Of a stretch of DNA of 50,450 nucleotides, positions 15,964-25,600 are shown one piece after another. Position numbers and translations under genes: made by a program. Source of the DNA: Prevotella sp. Its GTDB lineage: Bacteria; Bacteroidota; Bacteroidia; Bacteroidales; Bacteroidaceae. How positions within the stretch are numbered: the stretch's first letter is position 1; every line of letters begins with the position of its first letter. Location: positions 1-50,450 of the forward strand of contig JAFPTC010000032.1 of the NCBI GenBank assembly GCA_017400455.1, in the 5' to 3' direction. The notes under the pieces were generated by a model. It was not told the DNA's origin. It made no database searches and worked only from the letters and a program-made list of their open reading frames with translations.

Positions 15964-16905
15964 ATGACAACGTTAAGACTGACGGAACATACTGATTTGG
16001 CGGCAGGAAGCGCTGCGACCATCGGTTTTTTCGATGGCGTTCATCGTGGTCATCAGTTTCTCATTCAACAATTGTGCCGCCTAGCATCAGGACGCGGATG
16101 CCCATCGATGGTGATTACCTTCGACCGACATCCGCGTGAGTTGCTGTGTACCGACTGGCGCCCACAGCTACTCACGTCTCTGCAGGAGAAAGAGCAGCTG
16201 CTTGCCCAAACAGGAGTGGATCGGCTCGTGGTGCTGCCCTTTGACCAGAGGATGGCCTCGCTGTCGGCCTACGACTTCATGCGGCAGGTGCTTGGCAAGC
16301 AGCTTGGCGTAAGGCTGCTGCTGACAGGCTATGACAACAGCTTTGGCCATCGCAGCCCCGACAGTCAGGAGGGTTTCGACGACTATGTGGACTATGGCCG
16401 TCAGCTGGGCATTGACGTTGTCTGCGCCACTGGAATCGAGGTTGACGATGACTATGTCAGCTCCTCGCGCATTCGCAAGCTGCTGGCCGATGGCCAGGTG
16501 GCCGAGGCCGTCCGCTGCCTGGGCCGTTACTATCAGCTTCAGGGCGTGGTGGAACATGGTGAGCAGCAAGGACGCCAGATAGGCTTCCCCACGGCCAACC
16601 TGCGGTTGAAGTTCGACGATGCCGTGGTGCCTCGCCATGGTGTCTACGCCGTACGCATTCAGCTGGGCTCTACCCTGCTGACGGGCATGACGAACATTGG
16701 CACTCGCCCGACCTTTGACGGTCATCGGCTGACGATAGAAACCCACATCTTCGATTTCTCCAACGACATCTATGGCCAGCCCCTGAGCATAGAGTTTGTG
16801 GAACGCCTGCGTGATGAACAGGCGTTCAGCACTGTTGACGCCCTGGCCCACCAGATGGCGCTCGACGCCGAACAAGCCAAACAAATATTATCCCACACGA
16901 TATGA
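15964..16905 (+). CDS. ribF: Bifunctional riboflavin kinase / FAD synthetase
   Basis: This 313-residue protein has both expected halves. The N-terminal nucleotidyltransferase has TIGFFDGVHRGHQFLIQQL, a VLPFDQRMASLSAYDF block, LTGYDNSFGHRS and SSSRIRKLL. The riboflavin kinase domain starts at about residue 185 (GRYYQLQGVVEHG) and has IGFPTANL, GVYAVRI and TNIGTRPTF. It makes FMN and FAD from riboflavin in the cytoplasm. The start at 15964 matches the usual family N-terminus just before the first strand. The stop overlaps the next start (ATGA, 4 bases), so ribF and the CPBP gene are translationally coupled. Confidence 0.95.
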   Translation: MTTLRLTEHTDLAAGSAATIGFFDGVHRGHQFLIQQLCRLASGRGCPSMVITFDRHPRELLCTDWRPQLLTSLQEKEQLLAQTGVDRLVVLPFDQRMASLSAYDFMRQVLGKQLGVRLLLTGYDNSFGHRSPDSQEGFDDYVDYGRQLGIDVVCATGIEVDDDYVSSSRIRKLLADGQVAEAVRCLGRYYQLQGVVEHGEQQGRQIGFPTANLRLKFDDAVVPRHGVYAVRIQLGSTLLTGMTNIGTRPTFDGHRLTIETHIFDFSNDIYGQPLSIEFVERLRDEQAFSTVDALAHQMALDAEQAKQILSHTI

Positions 16906-17693
16906 AAAAACCCATTCTTTATATGCTGGCCTTTCTGGCCGTCCAGTTTGTGGCCCAGTTCCTGGTGGTGGCCATCTACTCCCTCGTAAATGGTCAGGTG
17001 TCCGATGACCTGCCTCCCATGTGGGACATAGCCACTATGGTGCTCTTCTCCGTGGTGAGCATCGTGCTGTTTTTGAAGATGTGCTGGGCTGAGGCGTCGC
17101 GCAGCTATCTGCAGTCCCGTCCCTGGGATGTGCTGCTCTGGAGCGTAGTGGCCTCGCTGGGAGCCATTGTTCCGTCGCTCTTATTGCAAGGCCTCATTCC
17201 CGAATGGACGGGCTGGGCCAAGGACATTGTTGACCAGACGAACCAGCAGCTGGAGGGCCTGATGAGCATACCTGGCGGCTACATGGTCATTGCCCTGCTG
17301 CCGCCAGTGGTTGAAGAACTGGTGTTTCGTGGTGCCGTGCTCAGGAGTCTGCTGGAATGGAAACCTGAAAAGAAATGGGCGATGATAGCCTTGTCGGCCC
17401 TTTTCTTCTCGCTGGTTCACCTGAACCCAGCCCAGATGCCCCATGCCTTCCTCATCGGTCTTCTACTGGGCTGGATGTACACCCGCACGGGGAGCATTGT
17501 TCCCGGCGTGGCCTATCACTGGGCCAACAACACGGCTGCCTATGTGATGTTCCACCTGTACCACAACCCCGAGTCGCTACAAGACATCGTAGGCCCTGGA
17601 ATGCGTCCTGCGATGCTGGCGTTGCTGTTCTCGCTCTGCATCCTCATCCCTTCGATTTTTCAGTTGAATCTCCGGATGAAGAAGCCATCTTGA
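16902..17693 (+). CDS. CPBP family intramembrane metalloprotease
   Basis: This 263-residue membrane protein has about seven hydrophobic segments. It carries the three CPBP (CAAX protease / bacteriocin-processing) motifs: EExxFRG (VEELVFRGA, about residue 145), FxxxH (FFSLVHLNP, about 175) and HxxxN (YHWANN, about 207). These place the zinc ligands inside the membrane. Members cleave prenylated or other membrane substrates; the bacterial substrates are mostly unknown. It overlaps ribF by 4 bases. Its 3' end overlaps the convergent AraC-type gene by 50 bases, so one of the two may affect transcription of the other. Confidence 0.9.
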   Translation: MKKPILYMLAFLAVQFVAQFLVVAIYSLVNGQVSDDLPPMWDIATMVLFSVVSIVLFLKMCWAEASRSYLQSRPWDVLLWSVVASLGAIVPSLLLQGLIPEWTGWAKDIVDQTNQQLEGLMSIPGGYMVIALLPPVVEELVFRGAVLRSLLEWKPEKKWAMIALSALFFSLVHLNPAQMPHAFLIGLLLGWMYTRTGSIVPGVAYHWANNTAAYVMFHLYHNPESLQDIVGPGMRPAMLALLFSLCILIPSIFQLNLRMKKPS

Positions 17694-18852
17694 AGCTTTT
17701 GGGTGAGCAGCCCCTGAAAATCTTGAAGTTGCGATAGAACGACGTGGTGCTGGCAAATCCTGCCCGCGTCGCCACCTCAGTCAGCGGCATTTGCGGCTGG
17801 CTGAGCATCAGCTGTTCGGCATATTCTATGCGCATTCGGTTAACGTATTCTGCAAAGGGCATGCTCATCTCGATGTTGATAGCCTGATAGACATAGTTGC
17901 GGTTCGACCCTAAGCGCTGCACCAGGTCGGTGAGTTTCAGCTGCGGGTTCAGGTAGAGCTGTTCCTTGCTCATCAGCTGGTCAATGCGCTGCCGCAGGGT
18001 GAGGCTGTCCTGCACCTCCTCGGTCGCAGCCATTGGCGGCAACTTCACCCTCTCAGTAGCCGGCTCAACGGTTGTCTTCTCCTCCGCCTGGGGCAGGTCT
18101 ACTTCCTTTTGCTTCAGTCCCACATAGCCCACGGTGAAGAGCAGCATCGTGAACAGCGTCGACGGCAGAGCCAGAAGTGTTTCGTCGTTCGTAAAGCGAT
18201 AGCGTCCCACCAGGCTGCTCACGAAGCCCACAATCGAGGTACCGGTAAAAATCAGCAACATCAGCTTCACCCATGTCAGCCGTCTCTCCTCGGGCGAAGA
18301 GTAATATCGTTCCAGCTCTTGGTCATAGGCATTGATGCGCTTGAAACCCAGCCAGAGAATGGGTATGAGCTGCAGCCCATAGACCACCTTCACTGCCATG
18401 TGGGCCAGCGATTGCCATCCCATGAGCCCCTCCGTCTGCATGTAGTTGTTGTAAAGATATTCCTCAATGAAGCTCACTTTTTCTGTCGGTTCCATCAGTG
18501 CGTAGAGAATGCCCACCGCCACTCCGCAGCATATTCCTGGAGCCAGGGTCATGGCGATGCCGCCCACGCCCCAGAAACCAAACCGTGCGCCAGTGAGCCG
18601 CTTTATATATAAGTAATAGAGTGGGTACACCAGCGGATTGCAGAAACTATAAATCGTGTCGGTCACGGGTATGAGCCGCGTCTCATGGCAGAAGTACACA
18701 CAGTGACACAGATAGAGCATGGCGGCCGTGGCCATGAAGATGGTCAGCGCCCGCCTTGCCGGGGTGGGGTTTTGCACCAAATCCAGCAGCATGATGGCCG
18801 TAAACGTGGCGCACACGAAAAATGGCATCGAGGCCAGCAGATAGTATTCCAT
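17644..18852 (-). CDS. Membrane-anchored AraC-family transcriptional regulator
   Basis: This 402-residue protein has about six to seven hydrophobic segments in its first 250 residues (FFVCATFTAIMLLDLV, ALTIFMATAAMLYLCHC, GIAMTLAPGICCGVAVGIL and others). A charged linker follows, then a C-terminal AraC/XylS DNA-binding domain (LTLRQRIDQLMSKEQLYLNPQLKLTDLVQRLGSNRNYVYQAI...MPFAEYVNRMRIEYAEQLM...PLTEVATRAGFASTTSFYRNFKIFRGCSPKSFK) with both helix-turn-helix units. The architecture suggests sensing at or in the membrane with regulation from a tethered position. No ligand or target can be read. Its 3' end overlaps the convergent CPBP gene by 50 bases. Confidence 0.88.
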   Translation of the reverse strand: MEYYLLASMPFFVCATFTAIMLLDLVQNPTPARRALTIFMATAAMLYLCHCVYFCHETRLIPVTDTIYSFCNPLVYPLYYLYIKRLTGARFGFWGVGGIAMTLAPGICCGVAVGILYALMEPTEKVSFIEEYLYNNYMQTEGLMGWQSLAHMAVKVVYGLQLIPILWLGFKRINAYDQELERYYSSPEERRLTWVKLMLLIFTGTSIVGFVSSLVGRYRFTNDETLLALPSTLFTMLLFTVGYVGLKQKEVDLPQAEEKTTVEPATERVKLPPMAATEEVQDSLTLRQRIDQLMSKEQLYLNPQLKLTDLVQRLGSNRNYVYQAINIEMSMPFAEYVNRMRIEYAEQLMLSQPQMPLTEVATRAGFASTTSFYRNFKIFRGCSPKSFKMASSSGDSTEKSKG

Positions 18853-18868
18853 GCGTTGATTCTGTGTG

Positions 18869-18876
18869 CAAAGTTA
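18869..18876 (-). promoter_or_regulatory. -7 element for the AraC-type regulator
   Basis: Minus-strand TAACTTTG, 16 bases before the ATG at 18852; an ATTG stands 19 bases further upstream as a poor -33. Confidence 0.5.
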
Positions 18877-18983
18877 GCAAAAAGTCTTGGTTTCCCAATT
18901 AAAAAATCGCCATAATTGCATTTTCTGCAAAAATGGCATATAAATTCTGCGATTATGAAACTCAGACTATGCGTTAAATTGCC

Positions 18984-18991
18984 TATCTTTG
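18984..18991 (+). promoter_or_regulatory. -7 element for the LRR / giant protein / BACON operon
   Basis: TATCTTTG, 40 bases before the ATG at 19032. The -33 half is not recognisable. It would drive the whole three-gene run to 31426, because the gaps are 19 bases and an 8-base overlap. Confidence 0.5.
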
Positions 18992-19031
18992 CCAGCAAAT
19001 TACCAAATACAAAAATCTAAATGCTATAGGA

Positions 19032-22000
19032 ATGATGAATAATAAAAGATTAGAATTACTTGTTGCTGCGACGACGTCTTGGCTGGCAGCCTCTATGTCG
19101 TGGGCTCAGCAGTGGACAGAGTTCGTGCTGCCCGCCACGCTGGAAGAGGTGCCCGCCAAGATCGAGCAGCAGTTTGGCTGCACCTGGCAGCAATTGGCCG
19201 AGCAGCAGAACATCACCCACCTGAAGATTACGGGTCAGGACTTTTCCAACAGTTGGTATAGCGAAGGCAAACAAGCCTTACGCCAGCTGGTGGTTAAGGC
19301 ACGCGAGCTTGACTTCTCAGAGGTCACAGCCAATCCTGACTGGGCCATCCATTCAAACTATTACGAAGGCCCCGACCCCTTTGCGTTCATAGAGTTCATG
19401 GGACTCACTGATCTCGATTCGCTGCGCCGCATCACTTTTCCCAAGACCCTGCACGTGCTCTATGGCACCAGCCTAAGGAATTGCGACAACCTGGAGGAAG
19501 TGGTCTGGCCCGACAATATCCTTCAGCTGAACTATGACATGTTTCGCAATTGCAAAAGCCTGAAGCAGATTGACATTCCCGCCTCCATTGTCGAGCTTCC
19601 CAGCAGTTGCTTCCGCGACTGCAAGCAACTCACCACGGTGACGCTCCACGAGGGATTGCAGAAAATAGGCGATGACTGTTTCTGCTACTGCGATGCACTG
19701 ACTACTATTGACATTCCTAAGACTGTTACTGATGTAGGTTCTTCCCTCTTCTATGCCTGTCCGCTGCTGGCCAGTGTCACACTGCCCGAAGGGCTTCCCA
19801 TGATTTCCAATAGCATGTTCGAGCGTTGCACCAGTCTGACAGCCATTGACATTCCCTCCAGCGTCACCACCATCGGCCGTTCAGCTTTCTCTGAATGTTC
19901 AGCCCTGAGTTCCATCACCCTGCCCCAGCAAGTCACCACTATTGGCGAATATGCTTTCTATTATACCTCGCTTGAACAGTTCACCATGCCCGATGCCGTC
20001 ACCTCGCTGGGCGATTACGCCTTTGTCGGTTGCCAGCAGCTGAAAACAGTCCACCTGAGCCGCGCCCTCACCTCCATCCCCATTCGTTGTTTCAGCGACT
20101 GCCAGGTACTACAGGAGGTGAACATTCCGCAGCGCGTCACCCGCATCGGCCACGATGCCTTCGTGCGCTGCTATCAGCTGGCGGCTCCCGTGCTGCCCGA
20201 AGGGCTCATCACGCTCGACGAGGCAGCCTTCTGGGACACCCGTTTCGAGCAAATCACCCTGCCCTCTACCCTTCAGAACATTGGCCTGCAGTGTTTCCGC
20301 TATAGCCGCCTGACCAGCATCAACGTACCCGCCAGCGTGGTATCAATTGGCAGCGGAGCCTTCCAGGACTGCCCCAACTTGCGCCAAGCCACGCTGCACG
20401 AGGGACTGCTCTACCTGCTCCAAAACGCTTTCGATAATTGTCCGCTGCTGGAAGACGTAGCACTGCCCAACAGTCTGCGCGTGCTGGGCGACTGGGTGTT
20501 CAACGGCAACAAGAGCAAGAAAACCTATGTGCAGCCCCCGCTAATTAACAATGTTCCCAGTTACATCTGCCAAAACTGCGAGAACCTGACCAGCGTGACG
20601 CTTCACAACCGCATTACCAAGATTGGCAACAATGCCTTCTGTGGGTGCACGCAGCTGGCCCATATCGACCTGCCTGAAGGCCTGGTCACGGTAGGTGCCT
20701 GGTCTTTCTACAACTGTCCGCTCACCCAGGTCAACATTCCCTCCACCGTACGCAGGATCGAGGACAGGGCCTTCAATGGCGGCAACTACACCCGCGTGGT
20801 GGTGCCCGAAGGCGTGGAAAGCATTGCTGAGCGAGCTTTCTATAGCAAGAACCTGCGGGTGGTCGACCTCCCCAGCACCGTCGCTGCCTTAGGCTCCTGG
20901 GCTTTCCAGGGCGACGGCGGTGCCTGCGACAGCATCGTGCTGCGTGCAGCAGTGCCTCCGCGCAACTGGGGCGGCCTCTATCGCAACTGGCTCGAAGGCG
21001 CACTCTACGTACCGGCCCAGTCGGTCGAGGCCTACAAGCACAACAGCGGCTTCAGCGGCTTCAACACCATCCTTCCCCTCACAGGCTATGCCATCCAAAA
21101 CGTCGTAGTGGCCGAACCTTTCTCTACCGACTCCATCTGGTTCCCCGTAGTGCCCAACGCCAACCTCACGGTCACCCACAACCCCGACTGGAACGACAGC
21201 TTCCACTCCGGCCATCTGCATGTGGGCAACAAGGTCACTTGGCCCGTCAGCCACCTGCGCTACGACTACCAGCAGCCCTGGCAGAACTACGACTGGGAGA
21301 ACCAGCAGCCCTCGGCCACCCTCATCAACGAGGGCACCATGACGGCTCAGACCATGGAGCTGAACCTGCGCTTCCCGGTGGGCCAATGGCTCTACTTCAC
21401 CCCACCCTTCGACATGAAAGCCAGCCAGCTCACCTGCAGCGACCCGCGCACGCCCTACGTACTGCGCACCTTCGACGGCGCCCAGCGTGCTGCCGGCAAC
21501 CACGACCATGTATGGGCCGACGTCGCTGCCGACGCCACCTTAGAGGCTGGCCACGGCTATATCCTGCAATACGGCACTTACCGCCAGCAATCGGGCTTCG
21601 AGAACAACAACTACGGCAATCCCACGTGGAAGGACTTCAGCGACGGCATCGTGTTCAACCTTCAGAGTTCGCAGCCCTTGCGCACCACGGCCCTCAGCTC
21701 CGAGCCTGTCACCATCCCCCTGCAGGAATACAAGAGCGAGTATCCTCACAACGAGGGCTGGAACTTCGTTGCCAACCCCTTCATGTCCTACTTCGACATT
21801 GAGCATTTAGACAGCGACGCCCCCATCCTCGTTTCCGACCGCTCGTCGTTCCGTACCCTCCAGGCCGTCAGTCCGCTCGACGACGACTTCGTGCTGAAAC
21901 CCCTTCAGGCCTTCCTCGTCCAGCGCAGCAGCACCCAGCAGCAAGTGGTCTTCCACCCCGAAGGGCGCCAGCCCGACTTCCCCAAGCACCAGGAGGCCAC

Positions 22001-22592
22001 CAACAATGCCCGCCAGCTGCGCCGCCAGGCCCTGCGCCAATCCCGCGTCCGCTATGATGCAACACTGTCGCATCAAAGCCAACAGGGCGACACCCTCCTG
22101 GCCCGCACCCGCTTAGTGGTCACCCCGCGAGCCACCGAGGGCTACGACCCTGGGCAGGACGCCCCCTTCCTCACCATGGACGACAGCCTCACCGCCCTCT
22201 ATACCCGCGTCAACGGTCTGCGCTACAGCCTGAACGAGCAGCCACCCACGGTCACCAGCGTCCCTTTGGGCATGTATCTTGCCCAGGCCGGCACCTACAC
22301 GCTGGCCGTGACCGTAAAGGGCACTCCTTCCAACGCCAACCTTCGCCTGCTCGACCGTGAAAGCGGCACCATCACCGAAATAACCAGCCAGCCCTATACT
22401 TTCACCGTCGACGAGCCCACCACGCTGAACCACCGGTTCCTACTCCTGCTGGGCGACGGCATCACCGAGGTGGAGCCCGTTGCCGTGCCCACGTCGCCAT
22501 CTGAGCAGCTCTACGACCTGCAGGGCCGCCGCATCAGCAGCCCCGGCCGAGGCCTTTACATCCGTGGAGGCAAGAAGTACACACATTATTAA
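19032..22592 (+). CDS. BspA-like leucine-rich repeat surface protein
   Basis: This 1186-residue protein has an N-terminal signal (MMNNKRLELLVAATTSWLAASMSWAQ). Residues of about 95-620 form a long run of LRR_5/BspA repeats of about 23 residues, with the recurring pattern LTxIDIPxxVTxIGxxAFxxCxxL; a typical cap (ALYVPAQSVEAYK) follows. The remainder (about 660-1140) is beta-rich, and the C-terminus YDLQGRRISSPGRGLYIRGGKKY is the shared terminal motif. BspA-type repeats mediate binding to host proteins, other cells or polymers. The ATG at 19035 is an equally possible start. It is the first gene of a cassette with the 2060-residue protein (19-base gap) and the BACON lipoprotein. Ligand unknown. 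Confidence 0.87.
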   Translation: MMNNKRLELLVAATTSWLAASMSWAQQWTEFVLPATLEEVPAKIEQQFGCTWQQLAEQQNITHLKITGQDFSNSWYSEGKQALRQLVVKARELDFSEVTANPDWAIHSNYYEGPDPFAFIEFMGLTDLDSLRRITFPKTLHVLYGTSLRNCDNLEEVVWPDNILQLNYDMFRNCKSLKQIDIPASIVELPSSCFRDCKQLTTVTLHEGLQKIGDDCFCYCDALTTIDIPKTVTDVGSSLFYACPLLASVTLPEGLPMISNSMFERCTSLTAIDIPSSVTTIGRSAFSECSALSSITLPQQVTTIGEYAFYYTSLEQFTMPDAVTSLGDYAFVGCQQLKTVHLSRALTSIPIRCFSDCQVLQEVNIPQRVTRIGHDAFVRCYQLAAPVLPEGLITLDEAAFWDTRFEQITLPSTLQNIGLQCFRYSRLTSINVPASVVSIGSGAFQDCPNLRQATLHEGLLYLLQNAFDNCPLLEDVALPNSLRVLGDWVFNGNKSKKTYVQPPLINNVPSYICQNCENLTSVTLHNRITKIGNNAFCGCTQLAHIDLPEGLVTVGAWSFYNCPLTQVNIPSTVRRIEDRAFNGGNYTRVVVPEGVESIAERAFYSKNLRVVDLPSTVAALGSWAFQGDGGACDSIVLRAAVPPRNWGGLYRNWLEGALYVPAQSVEAYKHNSGFSGFNTILPLTGYAIQNVVVAEPFSTDSIWFPVVPNANLTVTHNPDWNDSFHSGHLHVGNKVTWPVSHLRYDYQQPWQNYDWENQQPSATLINEGTMTAQTMELNLRFPVGQWLYFTPPFDMKASQLTCSDPRTPYVLRTFDGAQRAAGNHDHVWADVAADATLEAGHGYILQYGTYRQQSGFENNNYGNPTWKDFSDGIVFNLQSSQPLRTTALSSEPVTIPLQEYKSEYPHNEGWNFVANPFMSYFDIEHLDSDAPILVSDRSSFRTLQAVSPLDDDFVLKPLQAFLVQRSSTQQQVVFHPEGRQPDFPKHQEATNNARQLRRQALRQSRVRYDATLSHQSQQGDTLLARTRLVVTPRATEGYDPGQDAPFLTMDDSLTALYTRVNGLRYSLNEQPPTVTSVPLGMYLAQAGTYTLAVTVKGTPSNANLRLLDRESGTITEITSQPYTFTVDEPTTLNHRFLLLLGDGITEVEPVAVPTSPSEQLYDLQGRRISSPGRGLYIRGGKKYTHY

Positions 22593-22611
22593 TATATAAG
22601 TGCGAACCATT

Positions 22612-25600
22612 ATGAAACGACTATTGAGCATCATCAGCCTGTGCCTGCTCTCCGCAGCACTCTTTGCACAGCAGACATATACACTCACCGTCAACACCCT
22701 GCCCCAGGGCCTTGGATTGGTCAATGTCCATATTGACGGCCACGGACAGCCCCGAACGGGCACATACAGCGTCCCGGCAGGCAGCAGTCTGTATGTTTAC
22801 CTGCAAGACATGCCCTCCGGCTGGAAAGTAGCCAATTGGCGCACCACGCAGGGCACGGCCTCGCTGTCGCCCCATCCCAACAGCCCCACAGTCGAACTGA
22901 CCATGCCGGCTGAGAACCTCACCCTCACCGCCGTCATGGAGTTTAATCCCGACAACCCCGACAATCCCATGCCCAACGGCTGGTATCCTGCCGAGGGCAA
23001 GCTCGTCATCGACTACATGAACGGCCAGGATTTCATGTCGCAGTGCCGAAAACTCATCCCCGATGCCGCTGACTATGCACTGGTGCAGGAGGTCGTGGCA
23101 GGTGGCTATACCACCTATGGCGATATACTGAGCCAGATGACGGCCCAGAACTTCCCCAACCTCCTTCGCGTCGACATCAGCCGCGTCAACGGGCAAAGGG
23201 AGGACATAGGAGCGTGGTACTACTACCGTAACCTCCCATGGACCGAGCTGTTGCTACCACCGACGGTGAAACGCATCAGAAGGAACGCGTTCCAGGACAC
23301 TTGGCTGGAAGCACTCACCATCTACGCCACCACGCCACCCGAACTGAGCATGGAGGATATATACAACGAACAGGGCCAGATCATTGGCCAGCGGCAGGAT
23401 GCCTTTCCTTCGTCACGCGACATGACGGTCTACGTACCCGAGGAGTCGCTGCCCCTCTACGAGGCAGCCCCCGGCTGGAAGGAGTTCAACCTGCTGCCCA
23501 TCATTGAGGACGCTGCCAACCTGACGGTGAACGTCAAGCCCTCAGTAGGCTCACTGGCCGACTACTTCGGCATGACGCTTGAGTTGCTCAACGTGAAGAG
23601 CTTGCTCAGCCGCACCATGCTCATCTCCAACCGCTCAGCCTACAAGTTTGCCACCCTGCCCAAGAACACGCAGTATCAGGTGCGCCTGCTCAGCAGCACA
23701 GGCAGCGTTGTGGGGCAGGTAGAGAATGTATTTCTGGGCGAGGAGGACCTTATGGTAGACCTGGCTCAGCTGAAGCGCCTCTGCACGCTCCAGCTTCAGG
23801 TGGCCCAGGGCGCAACGCCCGTTGACCAGCAGAAGTATTCATGCCTGTGGCTCAATAGCCAGGGCCGCGTGCTTAGCCGCAGCACCCAGCTCGGCGGCAT
23901 TGTGGAGGACGAGACCGTTCAGGCCGTCATCACCCTCACCGACCGCGAGTTACAGGCCAACTATCGCCACCGCGACACCATCACCATCAGCCGCCCAATC
24001 GACCATCAGGCTTCCGGCCTCAGCTACCAGCTGAAGCCCATGCCCACCTACCGGCTCACCACCACCGTGCAACGAGCCGATGGCCAGTTCCTTGGCCGCC
24101 AGTCGGTGCGCCAGAACATCTATCGCGTCACCAGTAATGGCAGCGAGCTGGTGCGCGAGCTAACATTCAGCGACCTCACACCTGGTGGCGGCATCAGCAG
24201 CGGAGCCATCGACCCACTGCCTGAGGGCATATACGACGTTACGGTGCGCGTGGAGAACACCGACCTCAGCACCAGTTCGCAGCGCATCCAGCTTTACAGC
24301 GACCAAACGGTGGATTTCCGTCTCAGCGAAGCCGCTGGAAGCACCCTGCGCCTGGCGTGGCGCCACTATGGTGTGGCCGGCGTAAGCGAACAGGCCGATG
24401 CCGCCACCTATACCGACCGCCAAATTACCGAAGCCGCCATCACCATTCGCGACCTCACCAACGGCGTGGAGCTGAAGAACTTCAGCGTCAGGCCCGGCGG
24501 CACCATCCGCCTTCAAGAGCAGCTCGAAGCCGGCACGCAAGTGGAAGTCACCATCGGTGCCAGAGGCAACGCACAATTCATGCCCGTCAGCCAGACGGCA
24601 ACCATAAATAGCGACGGTTCAGCCAACCTTTCTATCACCACTCGCGACTTTGGTTCACTCAGCACCGTCTTCCGCCAGACGGAGTGTACCAGCGTCAGCG
24701 TGAAAGTGTTCGACGCATCCGGTCAGCTTGTGGCCAGCCACCTGTGCAACGCCTCCAACAACCACACCTTCACCCGCTTGCCCGATGGTCCCTACACCGT
24801 TGTCTTCCTCGACGGCAGCAGCAGCATTGCCAGTGCCATGACGTCGATGGCCGATGTCGAAAAACTTCTGGTTGAGAACTCCGACTTCAGCCGCGTGGCT
24901 GCCGTGGTGGCTTCGGGCACTACTGCCGAGGCTGTGGCACCTGCCGTGCCGGCCATGGGCGACAACGTGAATTTCTATACCGAAGCCAACCAGACGCGCA
25001 TCTCACCCAAGCGTTCCTCCATGATGGCCGGCCTCTACCAGACACTGAGCATGCAGGCCGTCTTCCGCCCACAGTACAAGGGGCGCATCAGCCAGGTGAA
25101 GGCTGTGTTCACCGTGCCCGACGACATACACTTCATTGAAGGCTCGGTGCTGATGAATAGTCTTTCAACCGCTTATACCTACAGCGACGGACAGCTCACC
25201 GTACCGTTGCTTGAGAACAAGGTGCTGCGCTTCTGCGTGGTGCCTATAGCCGAGGGTCAGCGCATAATCAGCGGCAAACTCACCTTCCTGCTCGACGGCG
25301 AGCCATGCGAGCAGCCCCTGCCCACCACCGCCTTCAGTGTTGAGGCGGCCAACATCCGCGTGCCTGAAGTGTGTGTAGAGACCACCGTGCCCGTTGTTGG
25401 CACCGCCCTGCCGGGTGCCGACGTCACCGTGGTGGTGAACGACGAGGAGGTGGGCACCGTGCGCAGCAATAACCAGGGAGAATGGCAGATGAATGCTCCC
25501 CTGTCGCTGACCTACAACATGGCTGTGAACCGTGTCTATGCCTATTACAGCGGCCTCGACGGCAGCCAGCTGAAGACGCCCGTGACCTCCGTAACGTTAG

